Shown here in pieces: positions 25,924 to 34,945 of a DNA stretch of 64,000 bases. The position numbers and the translations under genes were made by a program. Source of the stretch: JAHEKB01 sp049115575. Its GTDB lineage: Bacteria; Bacteroidota; Bacteroidia; NS11-12g; UBA9320. The stretch spans positions 868,001 to 932,000 of the forward strand of contig JAGDZU010000001.1 of NCBI GenBank assembly GCA_049115575.1, given 5' to 3'. Within the stretch, counting starts at the first letter, position 1. Every line of letters begins with the position of its first letter. The notes beneath the pieces were generated by a model. It saw nothing but the letters and a program-made list of their open reading frames with translations, was not told the DNA's origin and ran no database searches.

Positions 25924-26514
25924 GTGAAAACAACTCTTGGGCTTGAGATGGCCACAGACCCCCGTTGGGTAGACATAGCAGGTAAAAGCATAGAATTTAT
26001 CCTTACTGATCATGCTTGGTGCGAACAAAAAGCTGCAAGTAGCGGTATTAGTATGATTTCAAAGTTTAGTGAATACCAGGAAGTAGTTGATAAGGTGAGT
26101 CCTATAGTTGCCGAAGAATGGGGGCATTTTAGAAAGGTACTTAAAGAATTAAAGAAAAGAGGATATGAACTAGGGCCGCAACGCAAAGACGAATACGTTA
26201 ATAAGCTTTTAAACCATGCAAAAAAAGGAGGAGATAAAACATTGCAAATGGTGGAATACCTTCTCATGTTTGCTATGATAGAGGCCAGAAGTTGTGAGAG
26301 ATTTAGACTGCTTTCCCTTCACTTAGAAGATCCAGAACTCAAGTCTTTCTACCATGACTTTATGGTATCTGAAGCAGGTCATTACAAGCTATTTCTTAAT
26401 CTAGCCAAAAAATACGCTGGAGATGAATATGTGTTGAAGAGATGGGCTGAGTGGCTAGATTTTGAAGCCGACATGATTTTGACCTTGGAGTTGAGGGCTG
26501 ATAGAATGCACTAA
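25924..26514 (+). CDS. miaE: tRNA-(2-methylthio-N6-dimethylallyl)adenosine hydroxylase MiaE
   Basis: A 196-residue diiron hydroxylase that converts ms2i6A37 to ms2io6A37 in tRNAs. The ferritin-like four-helix bundle has all expected metal ligands: E34 in CEQKAA, E65 and H68 in EEWGHF, E120 in IEARSCERF, and E150 and H153 in SEAGHYKLF. The short length is that of the MiaE domain alone. The GTG start gives the normal N-terminus. Its stop codon TAA overlaps the stop of the convergent glycosyltransferase gene by two bases, so the two genes end tail to tail in the sequence CTAA. Confidence 0.95.
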   Translation: MKTTLGLEMATDPRWVDIAGKSIEFILTDHAWCEQKAASSGISMISKFSEYQEVVDKVSPIVAEEWGHFRKVLKELKKRGYELGPQRKDEYVNKLLNHAKKGGDKTLQMVEYLLMFAMIEARSCERFRLLSLHLEDPELKSFYHDFMVSEAGHYKLFLNLAKKYAGDEYVLKRWAEWLDFEADMILTLELRADRMH

Positions 26515-27245
26515 CTCGTAGAATACTGGTATTTCCAAATCTTCCCCTTGGCGGCAATATGACACAGCTGAAAACCTAGACTGCCATATACAAACCCATA
26601 TTTCAATATATACATCCTCAAGAACTTGCTGGCATATGACAAATAGGCAATGACGGCACTTCTCTGGGGTTTTTGTTCAGCTGCTAAAGCGGCATATTTT
26701 CTCTCCCTATCTACATGCTCTTGCTTAGAGTTGTAGGAATAATGCAGAAGATTACCCTGAAGTTCAATTTCACGAACACCCTGATTTAAAATTAATTTTT
26801 CGTGTACATGCTCACCCTCCCATTTCGCATCATTCTTTCGAAAAAATCTCAACTTTCGGTCTGGATACCAACCTGCATGTTTTATAAAAGTGCCACAATA
26901 ATTGGTGAGCCTGTTAAAACTATAAGCTGCGTTCGGTCTTTGGAGATCCACCTTAGTAATAGATGCTAAAAGCTGGTCAGAAACTACTTCATCTGCATCC
27001 AGGGAGATAATAAATTCACTAGAACAAAGGGCATTGGCGTAATTTTTGGTCTGAGCATACCCCTCCCATTTATGCTGATATACTTTAGCACCAAGCTTTT
27101 CTGCAATTTGAATGGTGTTGTCTGTACTAAAGGAATCAACAACTATAATTTCTTGAACTGCAGGTTTTATAGCAGAAATACAGCCTGAGATATTTTCAGC
27201 CTCATTATAAGTAATAATAACAGCAGATATGGATGGAGCAGACAT
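26511..27245 (-). CDS. Family 2 glycosyltransferase, WaaE/KdtX-like
   Basis: A 244-residue GT2 enzyme with the GT-A nucleotide-sugar fold. SAVIITYNEAENI begins the domain, VDSFSTDNT is the first Asp motif, and SLDADEVV is the metal-binding DxD. The segment TNYCGTFIKHAGWYPDRKLRFFRK is characteristic of the LPS core glucosyltransferase WaaE/KdtX subgroup. It probably adds a sugar to LPS core or another surface glycan at the cytoplasmic face of the membrane. It lies directly downstream of the Cys-rich lipoprotein's terminator and has no intergenic space beyond that, so its promoter must overlap the terminator or transcription reads through. Confidence 0.88.
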   Translation of the reverse strand: MSAPSISAVIITYNEAENISGCISAIKPAVQEIIVVDSFSTDNTIQIAEKLGAKVYQHKWEGYAQTKNYANALCSSEFIISLDADEVVSDQLLASITKVDLQRPNAAYSFNRLTNYCGTFIKHAGWYPDRKLRFFRKNDAKWEGEHVHEKLILNQGVREIELQGNLLHYSYNSKQEHVDRERKYAALAAEQKPQRSAVIAYLSYASKFLRMYILKYGFVYGSLGFQLCHIAAKGKIWKYQYSTS

Positions 27246-27280
27246 AAAAAACCCAGACCAAATTTACATTAGTCTGGGTT
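27246..27280 (-). terminator. Intrinsic terminator of the Cys-rich lipoprotein gene
   Basis: On the minus strand AACCCAGAC (27280-27272) pairs with GTCTGGGTT (27258-27250), followed by a T-run that ends at the ATG of the glycosyltransferase at 27245. Confidence 0.75.
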
Positions 27281-27314
27281 GGTTTTGAATATTATTTAAT
27301 AAACTATTCGCTTA

Positions 27315-27749
27315 TTAGTGTTTTGCAGTGCATCCGTTGGCATGACACTCGTCATTACAAACATGAGCTTGTTCATCGCCAACTGGTGCGGCACTTTCTT
27401 CTGCACCTTCTGTTGATTCAACCTCCTCATCAGTATCATTATCTGATTTGTGATGCTCGCATGACTCTTTGTCTTTGCAACACTTCTTGTGTTTCTTGTG
27501 TGCACGACATTCTTTTTCACAGTCATCACCACAAGCTTCTTTATCGGAACAGCACGCCTTCTCACAATCGTCTCCGCATGATTCCTTATCTGCACAACAG
27601 GCTTTCTCGCAATCATCACCGCATTCCTCACCTGCTTCACAGCATTCTGTTTTGCAGTCATCGCCGCATTTCTCATCTGAATTATTACAAGCGCTAAAGG
27701 CTAGAAAACACATCAGAAGTAATCCTAAAATCTTAATTTTTTTGTTCAT
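27315..27749 (-). CDS. Cysteine- and histidine-rich repeat lipoprotein
   Basis: A 144-residue lipoprotein with signal MNKKIKILGLLL and lipobox FSAC. The mature 124 residues contain 22 Cys. Four imperfect repeats of about 15 residues follow the pattern C-G-D-D-C-[EK]-[KT]-x-C-[CR] separated by acidic linkers; then a HKKHKKCCKDKESCEHH stretch, an acidic spacer, and a C-terminal HVCNDECHANGC. The CGDDCE/CC arrangement suggests metal (Cu, Zn or Cd) binding or redox buffering in the periplasm; this is inference. I chose the ATG at 27749 because it gives a clean signal peptide. It is monocistronic with its own terminator. No assigned family is known to me. Confidence 0.85.
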   Translation of the reverse strand: MNKKIKILGLLLMCFLAFSACNNSDEKCGDDCKTECCEAGEECGDDCEKACCADKESCGDDCEKACCSDKEACGDDCEKECRAHKKHKKCCKDKESCEHHKSDNDTDEEVESTEGAEESAAPVGDEQAHVCNDECHANGCTAKH

Positions 27750-27800
27750 AGTTAAATATTTGGGTTGCAAATATGTGTTTTATGCTGAATAAATGAAAAA

Positions 27801-28895
27801 TTATACATTAAACCTAAAATGCATAATGTCCCCGTCTTTGACCGTATATTCTTTCCCTTCAACCCTCAATTTACCGGCATCTCTACAGGCCGCTTCAGAT
27901 CCCAACTCTATAAAGTCTTCATAAGCAATAACTTCTGCTCTTATAAAACCTTTCTCAAAGTCTGTATGAATAACTCCTGCAGCTTGAGGAGCTTTCATTC
28001 CTGCTGTGATTGTCCAGGCTCTCACCTCTTTTACTCCGGCAGTGAAATAGGTGATATAATCCAATAGCTTGTACGCTGCATGTATAATTCGATCCACACC
28101 ACTTTCTTTCAATCCCATATCTTCAAGAAACATCTCTTTGTCTTCACCTGCCATATCAATCATTTCTGATTCAATCTGGGCAGAAACAAACATAACCTGA
28201 GCTTGCTCTTCAGCAACAGAATCCATAAAGCTTTTGGTGTGATGATTCCCTTCTACCACACTCGCCTCATCCACATTGCATACGTATAATACGGGTTTAG
28301 CTGTGAGCAGATTTAAATCTTTCACGAGATCCCATTGCTTGGGGTCTAGAACTGTAGTCCTCGCGGATTTACCCTGTTCTAGCTGTGCTTTTATTTTAAT
28401 TACAATTTCATATACAGCTTTGGCTTCTTTGTCCCCTATTTCGGCGATCTTTTTCACCTTGGTAATCTTGGCCTCTATGGCTTCTAGGTCTTTTAATTGA
28501 AGCTCCGTATCTATGATTTCCTTATCTCGAACTGGATCAATCGAACCGTCAACGTGAGTTATATTCTCATTATCAAAGCATCTAACCACATGGAGTATTG
28601 CATTGGTGTTTCTAATGTTTCCCAAAAATTGGTTACCTAAGCCTTCTCCCTTACTCGCTCCTTTTACCAATCCTGCTATATCTACTATCTCTACCGTAGT
28701 AGGCATTATTTTTTCTGGATTAACCAAGTCAGCAATCCGCTTTAAACGCACATCCGGAACTGTAATTACCCCCACGTTTGGTTCTATAGTGCAAAAAGGA
28801 TAATTCGCACTTTCTGCCTTCGCACTCGATAAACAGTTGAACAAGGTAGACTTACCTACATTAGGAAGCCCTACTATACCACATTGTAATGCCAT
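27801..28895 (-). CDS. ychF: Redox-regulated ribosome-binding ATPase YchF
   Basis: A 364-residue Obg-family P-loop protein. The G1 motif is GLPNVGKST at 9-17, the G3 motif DIAGLVKGAS, and the base-specificity motif NVDE in place of NKxD, which marks the YchF/OLA1 branch as an ATPase rather than a GTPase. A central helical domain and a C-terminal TGS domain (ITAGMKAPQAAGVIHTDFEKGF) complete the standard architecture. It associates with ribosomes and is linked to translation and oxidative stress. It is a single gene, with a TAACATTG element 16 bases before the start as a possible promoter. Confidence 0.97.
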   Translation of the reverse strand: MALQCGIVGLPNVGKSTLFNCLSSAKAESANYPFCTIEPNVGVITVPDVRLKRIADLVNPEKIMPTTVEIVDIAGLVKGASKGEGLGNQFLGNIRNTNAILHVVRCFDNENITHVDGSIDPVRDKEIIDTELQLKDLEAIEAKITKVKKIAEIGDKEAKAVYEIVIKIKAQLEQGKSARTTVLDPKQWDLVKDLNLLTAKPVLYVCNVDEASVVEGNHHTKSFMDSVAEEQAQVMFVSAQIESEMIDMAGEDKEMFLEDMGLKESGVDRIIHAAYKLLDYITYFTAGVKEVRAWTITAGMKAPQAAGVIHTDFEKGFIRAEVIAYEDFIELGSEAACRDAGKLRVEGKEYTVKDGDIMHFRFNV

Positions 28896-28934
28896 AATTC
28901 TATTAAGGCTGCAATGTTACACCCGCAGAAGAAT

Positions 28935-28962
28935 AAAAAAAAGCCCCACATTGCTGCAGGGC
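28935..28962 (-). terminator. Intrinsic terminator of T9SS paralog 1 (GCAA tetraloop)
   Basis: On the minus strand GCCCTGCA-GCAA-TGTGGGGC forms an eight-pair stem (two G-T pairs) with a GNRA loop, followed by eight T. The same element recurs after paralogs 2 and 3. Confidence 0.88.
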
Positions 28963-28983
28963 CTTATACTTACTATTATATAG

Positions 28984-30780
28984 TTATTGAAGTTCAATTA
29001 GTTTGTATCTGTATCCCACTCTATCGTTTCCAACAATAAAGTAGTATAGTCCTTTAGAATAAGACATTAAGTCTATGCTAATCTTATTTGAATAGTTCTT
29101 GGAATCGTATGATTCGTTCCACATTACTTTACCACATTGATCAATCATTTGAATGCTAAATATTTTACTTTCAAAATCAGGTTCAAAAATGAGAGTGCTG
29201 TTTGTTGGGTTTGGATAGAATTTCAGTTCTGAAGATTCCTGTGAGCCTTCTAAGACTATTGGCCCATAAGGGGTAGCAGTTCCATCATAATCCACTTGCA
29301 TCAGTTGATAGTAGACCAAACCTATTACTGGCTTACTGTCTATGAATGAATATTCCAACACTTCGTTGCTATTGCCAGCTCCAGTAACTCGTCCTATAGA
29401 TTCAAAATCCAATCCATTGTATGATTTTAAGATTTCAAAGTAATCATTATTGATTTCAGAAGCAGTTTGCCAAGTCAGCAAAGCATTGCCATCTACCAAG
29501 TTTGCTTGAAAGCAAAGCAGCTCAACAGGAACAGGAGGTGCGGCTGATGCTGTTGAAGCACAACCTTTGTCGTCAGTAACAGTTAAACTGGCATATGTAG
29601 TATAACTCCAAATACACTTAGGATAAGACTTAGCAAGACTGTCTAATGTACTAGTGGTATTATCTGGGAACTCCCAGTAATAACTCAAAGTAGCTGAAGG
29701 AGCATACCCATAAGATTGTGTTCCATCGTAGATTAAGTTTCTACATAGATGTGAACTTTGGTCAAGCGTTTGTATTATGTCTACCACAGGTGGGGTATAA
29801 GTCTGTAGCTCAATATTTCCCAGGGTGTCTTTACAACCAAATACATCTGTAGTTCTAAGTGCAACGTAATGAGTTGTATATCCAAAAAATGGGTAATCTA
29901 CAGTTGCACCCGTTACTCCAAACGTAGGGCTGAATCCCACGGTTGAATCGTAACTCATATCCCATTCATAGCTCACAATGGAATCATAAGCTGTATTCAC
30001 CACTGTGTTCTCTGTACTACTGCTAGCATTAAAGCTTGCACTATCTCCAGAACATAATTCGGTAGGGTCTACGCTAACTATACTCACCGGAGGATCATTA
30101 ATAAATACATCAACATCCAATAGCAACGAATCTTTAATTATGGAATTAAAAGAACCTCCCGCATGCACATTGGCTGCAGTTATGGTTATCCCACCACATG
30201 CATAGCCACTACATAAATCATAAATTTTGGAAACATGCACTTTAAACTCAAAGAATCTCGCGTCGGCTGAATCTGAACATGAAGATCCACCAATCAATGG
30301 AGTGAAGTAATCCCCAGAAGGAGTATACCCGCTTCCGGTCCAAACATAAATGGCACTGTCTTGTACAACACCAGATTGAATAGAGAAAAACAAGGCTGCA
30401 TCAGCCCCATTAAAATCTGTTTCACCTGTGGTGGTATCGCAGTCTGTATTAAAATGAAATTTAAATCCAGCATTACCCGCTCCACCAGTTGAAGCCGCAG
30501 CCCTACTGAAAGCAAATGTCAAATACTGATCTTGGACTGTAGTCCAAAGGGAATCTATATCTGAAGACCCTGGTATGCTTGAACCCACTGGATCAACATC
30601 AATATAGGCATCAGCAGGATCCCATTCCCAACTGGTGCCTGAAGAATTTGGAGTTGCATTACAGTTAACTCCGTCAAAAATAATCTGTGCATTAGCATTG
30701 GTGATAAAGGCTGCTAATAATAAGCCCATTAGCAGACTACCAATCCTAATAGTCATGCTTAATTTGTACCGTTTTTTCAT
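28984..30780 (-). CDS. T9SS surface protein, array paralog 1
   Basis: A 598-residue secreted protein, the last transcribed of five tandem paralogs. Domains: signal peptide (about 1-31, ending NANA); an N-terminal ~200-residue domain that begins IIFDGVNCN and contains NTDCDTTTGETDF, FFSIQSGVVQDS and HAGGSFNS.IKDS; a PKD-like domain with SYEWDMSYDS and ALRTTDVFGC; a second PKD-like domain with a Cys pair; a FN3-like linker domain (LLTWQTASEINNDYFEI); and a type A T9SS sorting domain starting KFYPNPTN. It should be exported by T9SS and anchored on the cell surface. Function is unknown; the layout suggests adhesion or binding of a glycan. The N-terminal domain differs most from paralog 3. Confidence 0.85.
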   Translation of the reverse strand: MKKRYKLSMTIRIGSLLMGLLLAAFITNANAQIIFDGVNCNATPNSSGTSWEWDPADAYIDVDPVGSSIPGSSDIDSLWTTVQDQYLTFAFSRAAASTGGAGNAGFKFHFNTDCDTTTGETDFNGADAALFFSIQSGVVQDSAIYVWTGSGYTPSGDYFTPLIGGSSCSDSADARFFEFKVHVSKIYDLCSGYACGGITITAANVHAGGSFNSIIKDSLLLDVDVFINDPPVSIVSVDPTELCSGDSASFNASSSTENTVVNTAYDSIVSYEWDMSYDSTVGFSPTFGVTGATVDYPFFGYTTHYVALRTTDVFGCKDTLGNIELQTYTPPVVDIIQTLDQSSHLCRNLIYDGTQSYGYAPSATLSYYWEFPDNTTSTLDSLAKSYPKCIWSYTTYASLTVTDDKGCASTASAAPPVPVELLCFQANLVDGNALLTWQTASEINNDYFEILKSYNGLDFESIGRVTGAGNSNEVLEYSFIDSKPVIGLVYYQLMQVDYDGTATPYGPIVLEGSQESSELKFYPNPTNSTLIFEPDFESKIFSIQMIDQCGKVMWNESYDSKNYSNKISIDLMSYSKGLYYFIVGNDRVGYRYKLIELQ

Positions 30781-30974
30781 AGTCGCAGTTTGTTAATAAT
30801 CACTGTAATTCTGTGATTCTCTCCCACTTTTCATAAGTTACGAACTATTCCGATAAATTGCGCTATACCTCTAGTCTCCAGCGAGTTATGAGATATGGAA
30901 ATTACATTAAGCGTTGATTATCTGCAATTTAGTCTTATATGATTTCCATCAAATAGTGCAATGATTTCAGTCAT

Positions 30975-31001
30975 AAAAAAAGCCCCACATTTCTGCAGGG
31001 C
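30975..31001 (-). terminator. Intrinsic terminator of T9SS paralog 2 (GAAA tetraloop)
   Basis: GCCCTGCA-GAAA-TGTGGGGC on the minus strand followed by seven T. It is identical in the stem to the elements at 28935 and 33028; only the loop differs, and it stays GNRA. Confidence 0.88.
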
Positions 31002-31029
31002 TTCCTTTGAGTTTATTTATTATTTAAAC

Positions 31030-32832
31030 TTATAAATGTTGTACAATTTTACTTGTATATCCATCTCTGGAATTACCATACTTCACATAATATAATCCTT
31101 TTGGTAAACTGGTGATATCCAATGCTTGTTGTGTAACATTAGCATTCACACCTACGCTCATTTTAAATAGCTCTTTACCATTAATATCAAGCACAGTTAA
31201 TTCAGATTCTGCTGTAGTAGAAGGCAACTCAATCTCAATTAACCCTTCAGATGGGTTTGGAGAAATCTTAATTCCTCCAAAATCCATATCAGAACTTAAA
31301 ACAATTGGTGCAAACACTTCCATGCTACCATCAAAATCATACTGACTCAGTCTGTAATAAACATCACCTTCTCCCATGTTTTGATCTATCATGCTATAAT
31401 CTAAAAGTTCAGTGCTATTTCCAGCAGCTTCTACCATTCCGACTTGTGCATAAAGGTTACCATCGTAAGACTTTTCTATTACAAAATATTCGCTGTTAAT
31501 CTCAGATGCGGTTTGCCATTTCAAAATAGCATCTCCATTGTTTATCTCACCTTTAAAATATACTAAATCAACTGGCACAGGAGGAGTTGCAACATCTGCT
31601 ACACACCCATTGGCATCGGTTGCCATAACACTTACTGTTTTAGTTGGATTAGCCCATAGGCAAAATGGGTAAGTGTGATGTAAGGTATCTGTGGATGCAG
31701 TACCTGGTGAATTAATATCTGTATATCCAGTACTCGTAGGAACAGTCCAAACATAACTATAAGGTGGTGTCCCAGTAACAATCGCGTCTATAGTCGCGGC
31801 ATACGTCCAAACATAATTCTTACATCTGTTAACACCTGTTCTATCTACAGATTGAGTCATTGATACTTTTGGATTTTCATTGATTGTTAAATCAAAATCA
31901 GTGAGAGTATCTAAACATCCGAATACATCTTCAACACGAAGTGCAACTGTTCTGGCTCCAGCACCGAAGCTAGTATCCACAGTAACTCCATTGCCCTCTG
32001 CATTAAAAGTAACCCCATCATAGCTAAAGTCCCATTCGTAAGAAACTATAGAATCTTTCGGATTAGCAGTGGTAGTATTATCTAAGCTAGATGCCGCAGA
32101 TAGGGTTATTTCAACTCCTTCGCAAGCGCTACTAGGGCCTGATGCTATACTTTTAGGTGGTTGATTGATAAACACAGGAATATTTACTACAAAACCATCT
32201 TTAATTGCTGACTTAAAAGATCCCCCAGCATTGGTTGTTCCAACCTCTATGTTAAACTCGTCACAGGTTGGATTACAAACATCGAATAAATCAGATATTG
32301 GAAATCTAAGCTCAAAAAACTTATCATCTGTTGAATCAGTACAACTAGTTCCTCCTATCAGGCCTGCAAATGTGATATTAGTTGAAATGAATTCACCAGT
32401 AACACCTGTACTAGGGTCCCACTGATAAACTGTATCATCTTGAATTACACCAGTCTGGATTGAGAAGTGCATTGCAAAATCTGCACCCCCAAATGAGGTA
32501 TCCCCACTGGTGATATCGCAATCTGTATTGGCATAGAAAGTAAACCCTCCGTTTCCACCGCCTCTTCTGCTAAAAGCAAAATATACATAATCTACATCCT
32601 GAGATGCCCAAAAGTATTCAATATCAGCTGAACCAGGATTTACATTGTCTACATCACTTGCCATAGCTGTTCCCCATTCATCTGAGGTACCATGCGCAGA
32701 TGGTGATGCATTACAATTAACTCCATCAAAAATGACTTGTGCATTTGCTTCATTAGCGAGAACCGCTGTTAGCAAGAGAAAAAACAAAGCACTCAACTTT
32801 TGAATGCCTTTAATAGTATTCTTTGTCTTCAT
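31030..32832 (-). CDS. T9SS surface protein, array paralog 2
   Basis: A 600-residue paralog. The signal peptide is MKTKN...LANEANA when started at ATG 32832, which I prefer to the longer frame from 32877. The N-terminal domain begins VIFDGVNCNASPSAHGTSDEWG and contains SRRGGGNGGF, NTDCDITSGDTSF, FSIQTGVIQDD and NAGGSFKSAIKD. A PKD-like domain (SYEWDFSYDG, ALRVEDVFGC), a second Cys-paired domain, the WQTASEINSEYF domain and a sorting domain starting KISPNPSEG follow. From about the last 200 residues on it is nearly identical to paralog 3. A TATTTTTG element at 32875-32882 places a leader of about 35 bases before the ATG, unlike the leaderless housekeeping genes. Confidence 0.85.
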   Translation of the reverse strand: MKTKNTIKGIQKLSALFFLLLTAVLANEANAQVIFDGVNCNASPSAHGTSDEWGTAMASDVDNVNPGSADIEYFWASQDVDYVYFAFSRRGGGNGGFTFYANTDCDITSGDTSFGGADFAMHFSIQTGVIQDDTVYQWDPSTGVTGEFISTNITFAGLIGGTSCTDSTDDKFFELRFPISDLFDVCNPTCDEFNIEVGTTNAGGSFKSAIKDGFVVNIPVFINQPPKSIASGPSSACEGVEITLSAASSLDNTTTANPKDSIVSYEWDFSYDGVTFNAEGNGVTVDTSFGAGARTVALRVEDVFGCLDTLTDFDLTINENPKVSMTQSVDRTGVNRCKNYVWTYAATIDAIVTGTPPYSYVWTVPTSTGYTDINSPGTASTDTLHHTYPFCLWANPTKTVSVMATDANGCVADVATPPVPVDLVYFKGEINNGDAILKWQTASEINSEYFVIEKSYDGNLYAQVGMVEAAGNSTELLDYSMIDQNMGEGDVYYRLSQYDFDGSMEVFAPIVLSSDMDFGGIKISPNPSEGLIEIELPSTTAESELTVLDINGKELFKMSVGVNANVTQQALDITSLPKGLYYVKYGNSRDGYTSKIVQHL

Positions 32833-32874
32833 AATAATAATAAGGCTTGGACTTAGCTTTTGCCCAATCCTTTT

Positions 32875-32882
32875 CAAAAATA
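32875..32882 (-). promoter_or_regulatory. Promoter element TATTTTTG of T9SS paralog 2
   Basis: Exact TAnnTTTG match on the minus strand, 42 bases before the ATG at 32832. The leader ends in CCTTATTATTATT, nearly the same as in paralog 3. Confidence 0.5.
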
Positions 32883-33027
32883 TACAATATCCACGTTTTA
32901 ATACATTTATGTCATGATATTTTATGCAATTTCAGTTATAAGCTCTTGACAACTTACATATAAATAATAATAGATAAGCACGGAAGACTTAATAATTTGA
33001 TTCCCACTATTAATTTGAATATGAAAC

Positions 33028-33054
33028 AAAAAAAGCCCCACATTGCTGCAGGGC
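33028..33054 (-). terminator. Intrinsic terminator of T9SS paralog 3 (GCAA tetraloop)
   Basis: Same stem and GCAA loop as at 28935, followed by seven T on the minus strand. The flanking GAGTTTATTTATTATTTA is shared with paralog 2. Confidence 0.88.
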
Positions 33055-33082
33055 CTCCTTAGAGTTTATTTATTATTTAGAA

Positions 33083-34897
33083 TTATAGATGCTGAATAAC
33101 TTGGCTTGTAAATCCATCTCTGGAATTACCATATTTAACATAGTAAAGACCTTTTGGCAATTGAGTTAAATCAACCACCTGCTGAGATCCATGAACTTCA
33201 ATACCAATATGCATTCTGAACAATTCTTTACCTGTCATATCCAAGATGGTTAATTCAGAAGAAGTTGTTGTAGATGGTAAATCAATGTTGATTAGACCTT
33301 CAGATGGGTTTGGAGAAATTTTTATTCTTCCTTGATCCATTTTAGCATTCAGAACAATAGGTTCAAATACTTCCATTGTACCATCAAAATCAAATTGGCT
33401 AAGTCTGTAATACACATCACCTTCTCCCATATCCTGATCTATCATGCTATAGTTTAAGATTTCTGCGCTGTTACCCGCTGCTTCAATTACTCCAACTTGA
33501 GCAAACAAATTGCCATCATATGATTTCTCTATAACAAAACGCTCACTGTTCAATTCAGAGGCAGTTTGCCAATTAAGAATGGCATCTCCATTACTTACTT
33601 CACCTTCAAAATATACTAAGTCAACTGGAACAGGAGGAATTTCACTAAGTGATTCACATCCATTGTCATCTGTTACGGTAACCGAAGCTAGTTGATATTG
33701 ATTTGCCCATAAACAGAAATCATATACTTTATCATAGGTACACGTATTGGTAGTGCAAGTTGACGCTATGTCAGTATAACCAGAAACTGTTGGCAGTGTC
33801 CACATATATGTATAAGGAGATTTTCCAGGCTGGTTGAACGGATCTATTTGAGCAAGATATTGCCAATTGTAGTTCTTACATTTATTAACTGAACCTCTAT
33901 TGGTTACACCGCCAGACAAACTAACCAAAGGGCTTTGATTAGCAACCCAAGTCAGGGTATCCACAGGAGAAACACAACCAAAAATATCAGTAATTCGCAG
34001 GCCTACCGTTTGATTAGCATTCACATTATTGGAAATAAGTGAATCATAAGTTTCTCCGGTATGATTTGCATAAAAATTACTCCCGTTATAGCTCAAATCC
34101 CATTCGTAGGATGCCACTAAATCGTTAGAATTCGTTGTACCACCATCATTGCTACTAGTACTTGTTTCACCAGTTAGTTCTATAGTACCTGGCATGCAAA
34201 CTTCTGTGCCGATACCTGAGATATTAGCAACGGGATCTGGATCAATTGATTGAACAACTACACCAACGTCTGTTTCGTCTTTATCTGAAGATGAAAAATT
34301 GGCGCCCGCATTGGTTTTCATATGAGTCAATTCAATATCTGTATTGTTGTTACAGAAATCAATTCCAAAATCCTCAATGTCTATGATTACTTCAAAGAAT
34401 TTATCGTCATGAGGATTAATATTGTTACAATCAGAGCCACCCATACGAGCCGTAAAAGTTTCCGTTTGAATGTCCCATGTTGATCCACTAGAATTCCATT
34501 TGTAAATCGCACTATCAGCAGCTGTTCTTGTATTGTTGTCTATAGTAAAGAAAAAAGCATAATCAGCATCATTTTCAGATGCATTTCCTCCAGTTTCTGT
34601 GTCAAAGAATATTTTGAAACCAACGTTCCCTCCATTTTCTCTTAAAATAGCTAAATTAATAGTGCTGTTTGTGGTAGAGAACCAAAAGGAATCAATGTTG
34701 TGAGAATTGTTTACAGATCCAGGATCAGCGATATTATCAGCCATTCCGCCGACCCATTCAGGGCCTCCAGAACCATCGCAATTATTTCCGTCATACGTAA
34801 AAGATTGTGCTAAAGATGCTGTAGAAAAAAGCATCATACAGGTTGCGCCAATAAATAGCATACGCAACCCACTTCTAAGGTTGTTTGTTGTCTTCAT
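33083..34897 (-). CDS. T9SS surface protein, array paralog 3 (mosaic)
   Basis: A 604-residue paralog with signal peptide ending STASLAQ when started at ATG 34897. The C-terminal ~200 residues (VPVDLVYFEGE, WQTASELNSERF, KISPNPSEG, SRDGFTSQVIQHL) are almost the same as in paralog 2. The N-terminal domain is strongly diverged: it begins FTYDGNNCDGSGGPEW and keeps only the outline (FFFTIDN, RMGGSDCN, KFFEVIIDI, TNAGANF), lacking FSIQTGVVQDS and the TDCD motif. The PKD-like domain (SYEWDLSYNGSNF, GLRITDIFGC) is intermediate. This looks like a mosaic made by recombination between paralogs or by rapid divergence of the exposed domain. Its function is unknown. Confidence 0.85.
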   Translation of the reverse strand: MKTTNNLRSGLRMLFIGATCMMLFSTASLAQSFTYDGNNCDGSGGPEWVGGMADNIADPGSVNNSHNIDSFWFSTTNSTINLAILRENGGNVGFKIFFDTETGGNASENDADYAFFFTIDNNTRTAADSAIYKWNSSGSTWDIQTETFTARMGGSDCNNINPHDDKFFEVIIDIEDFGIDFCNNNTDIELTHMKTNAGANFSSSDKDETDVGVVVQSIDPDPVANISGIGTEVCMPGTIELTGETSTSSNDGGTTNSNDLVASYEWDLSYNGSNFYANHTGETYDSLISNNVNANQTVGLRITDIFGCVSPVDTLTWVANQSPLVSLSGGVTNRGSVNKCKNYNWQYLAQIDPFNQPGKSPYTYMWTLPTVSGYTDIASTCTTNTCTYDKVYDFCLWANQYQLASVTVTDDNGCESLSEIPPVPVDLVYFEGEVSNGDAILNWQTASELNSERFVIEKSYDGNLFAQVGVIEAAGNSAEILNYSMIDQDMGEGDVYYRLSQFDFDGTMEVFEPIVLNAKMDQGRIKISPNPSEGLINIDLPSTTTSSELTILDMTGKELFRMHIGIEVHGSQQVVDLTQLPKGLYYVKYGNSRDGFTSQVIQHL

Positions 34898-34937
34898 AAT
34901 AATAAGGTTATGGCAATAGATTTCTCCATTGCACATA

Positions 34938-34945
34938 CAAAAGTA
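34938..34945 (-). promoter_or_regulatory. Promoter element TACTTTTG of T9SS paralog 3
   Basis: Exact TAnnTTTG match on the minus strand, 40 bases before the ATG at 34897. It implies a leader of roughly 35 bases. Confidence 0.5.

Noticed and set aside
27296..27697. Overlapping open frames on both strands at the Cys-rich lipoprotein
   Set aside because: They are shadows of the repeated CGDDCE codons. Only the frame 27315-27749 has a signal peptide and lipobox.
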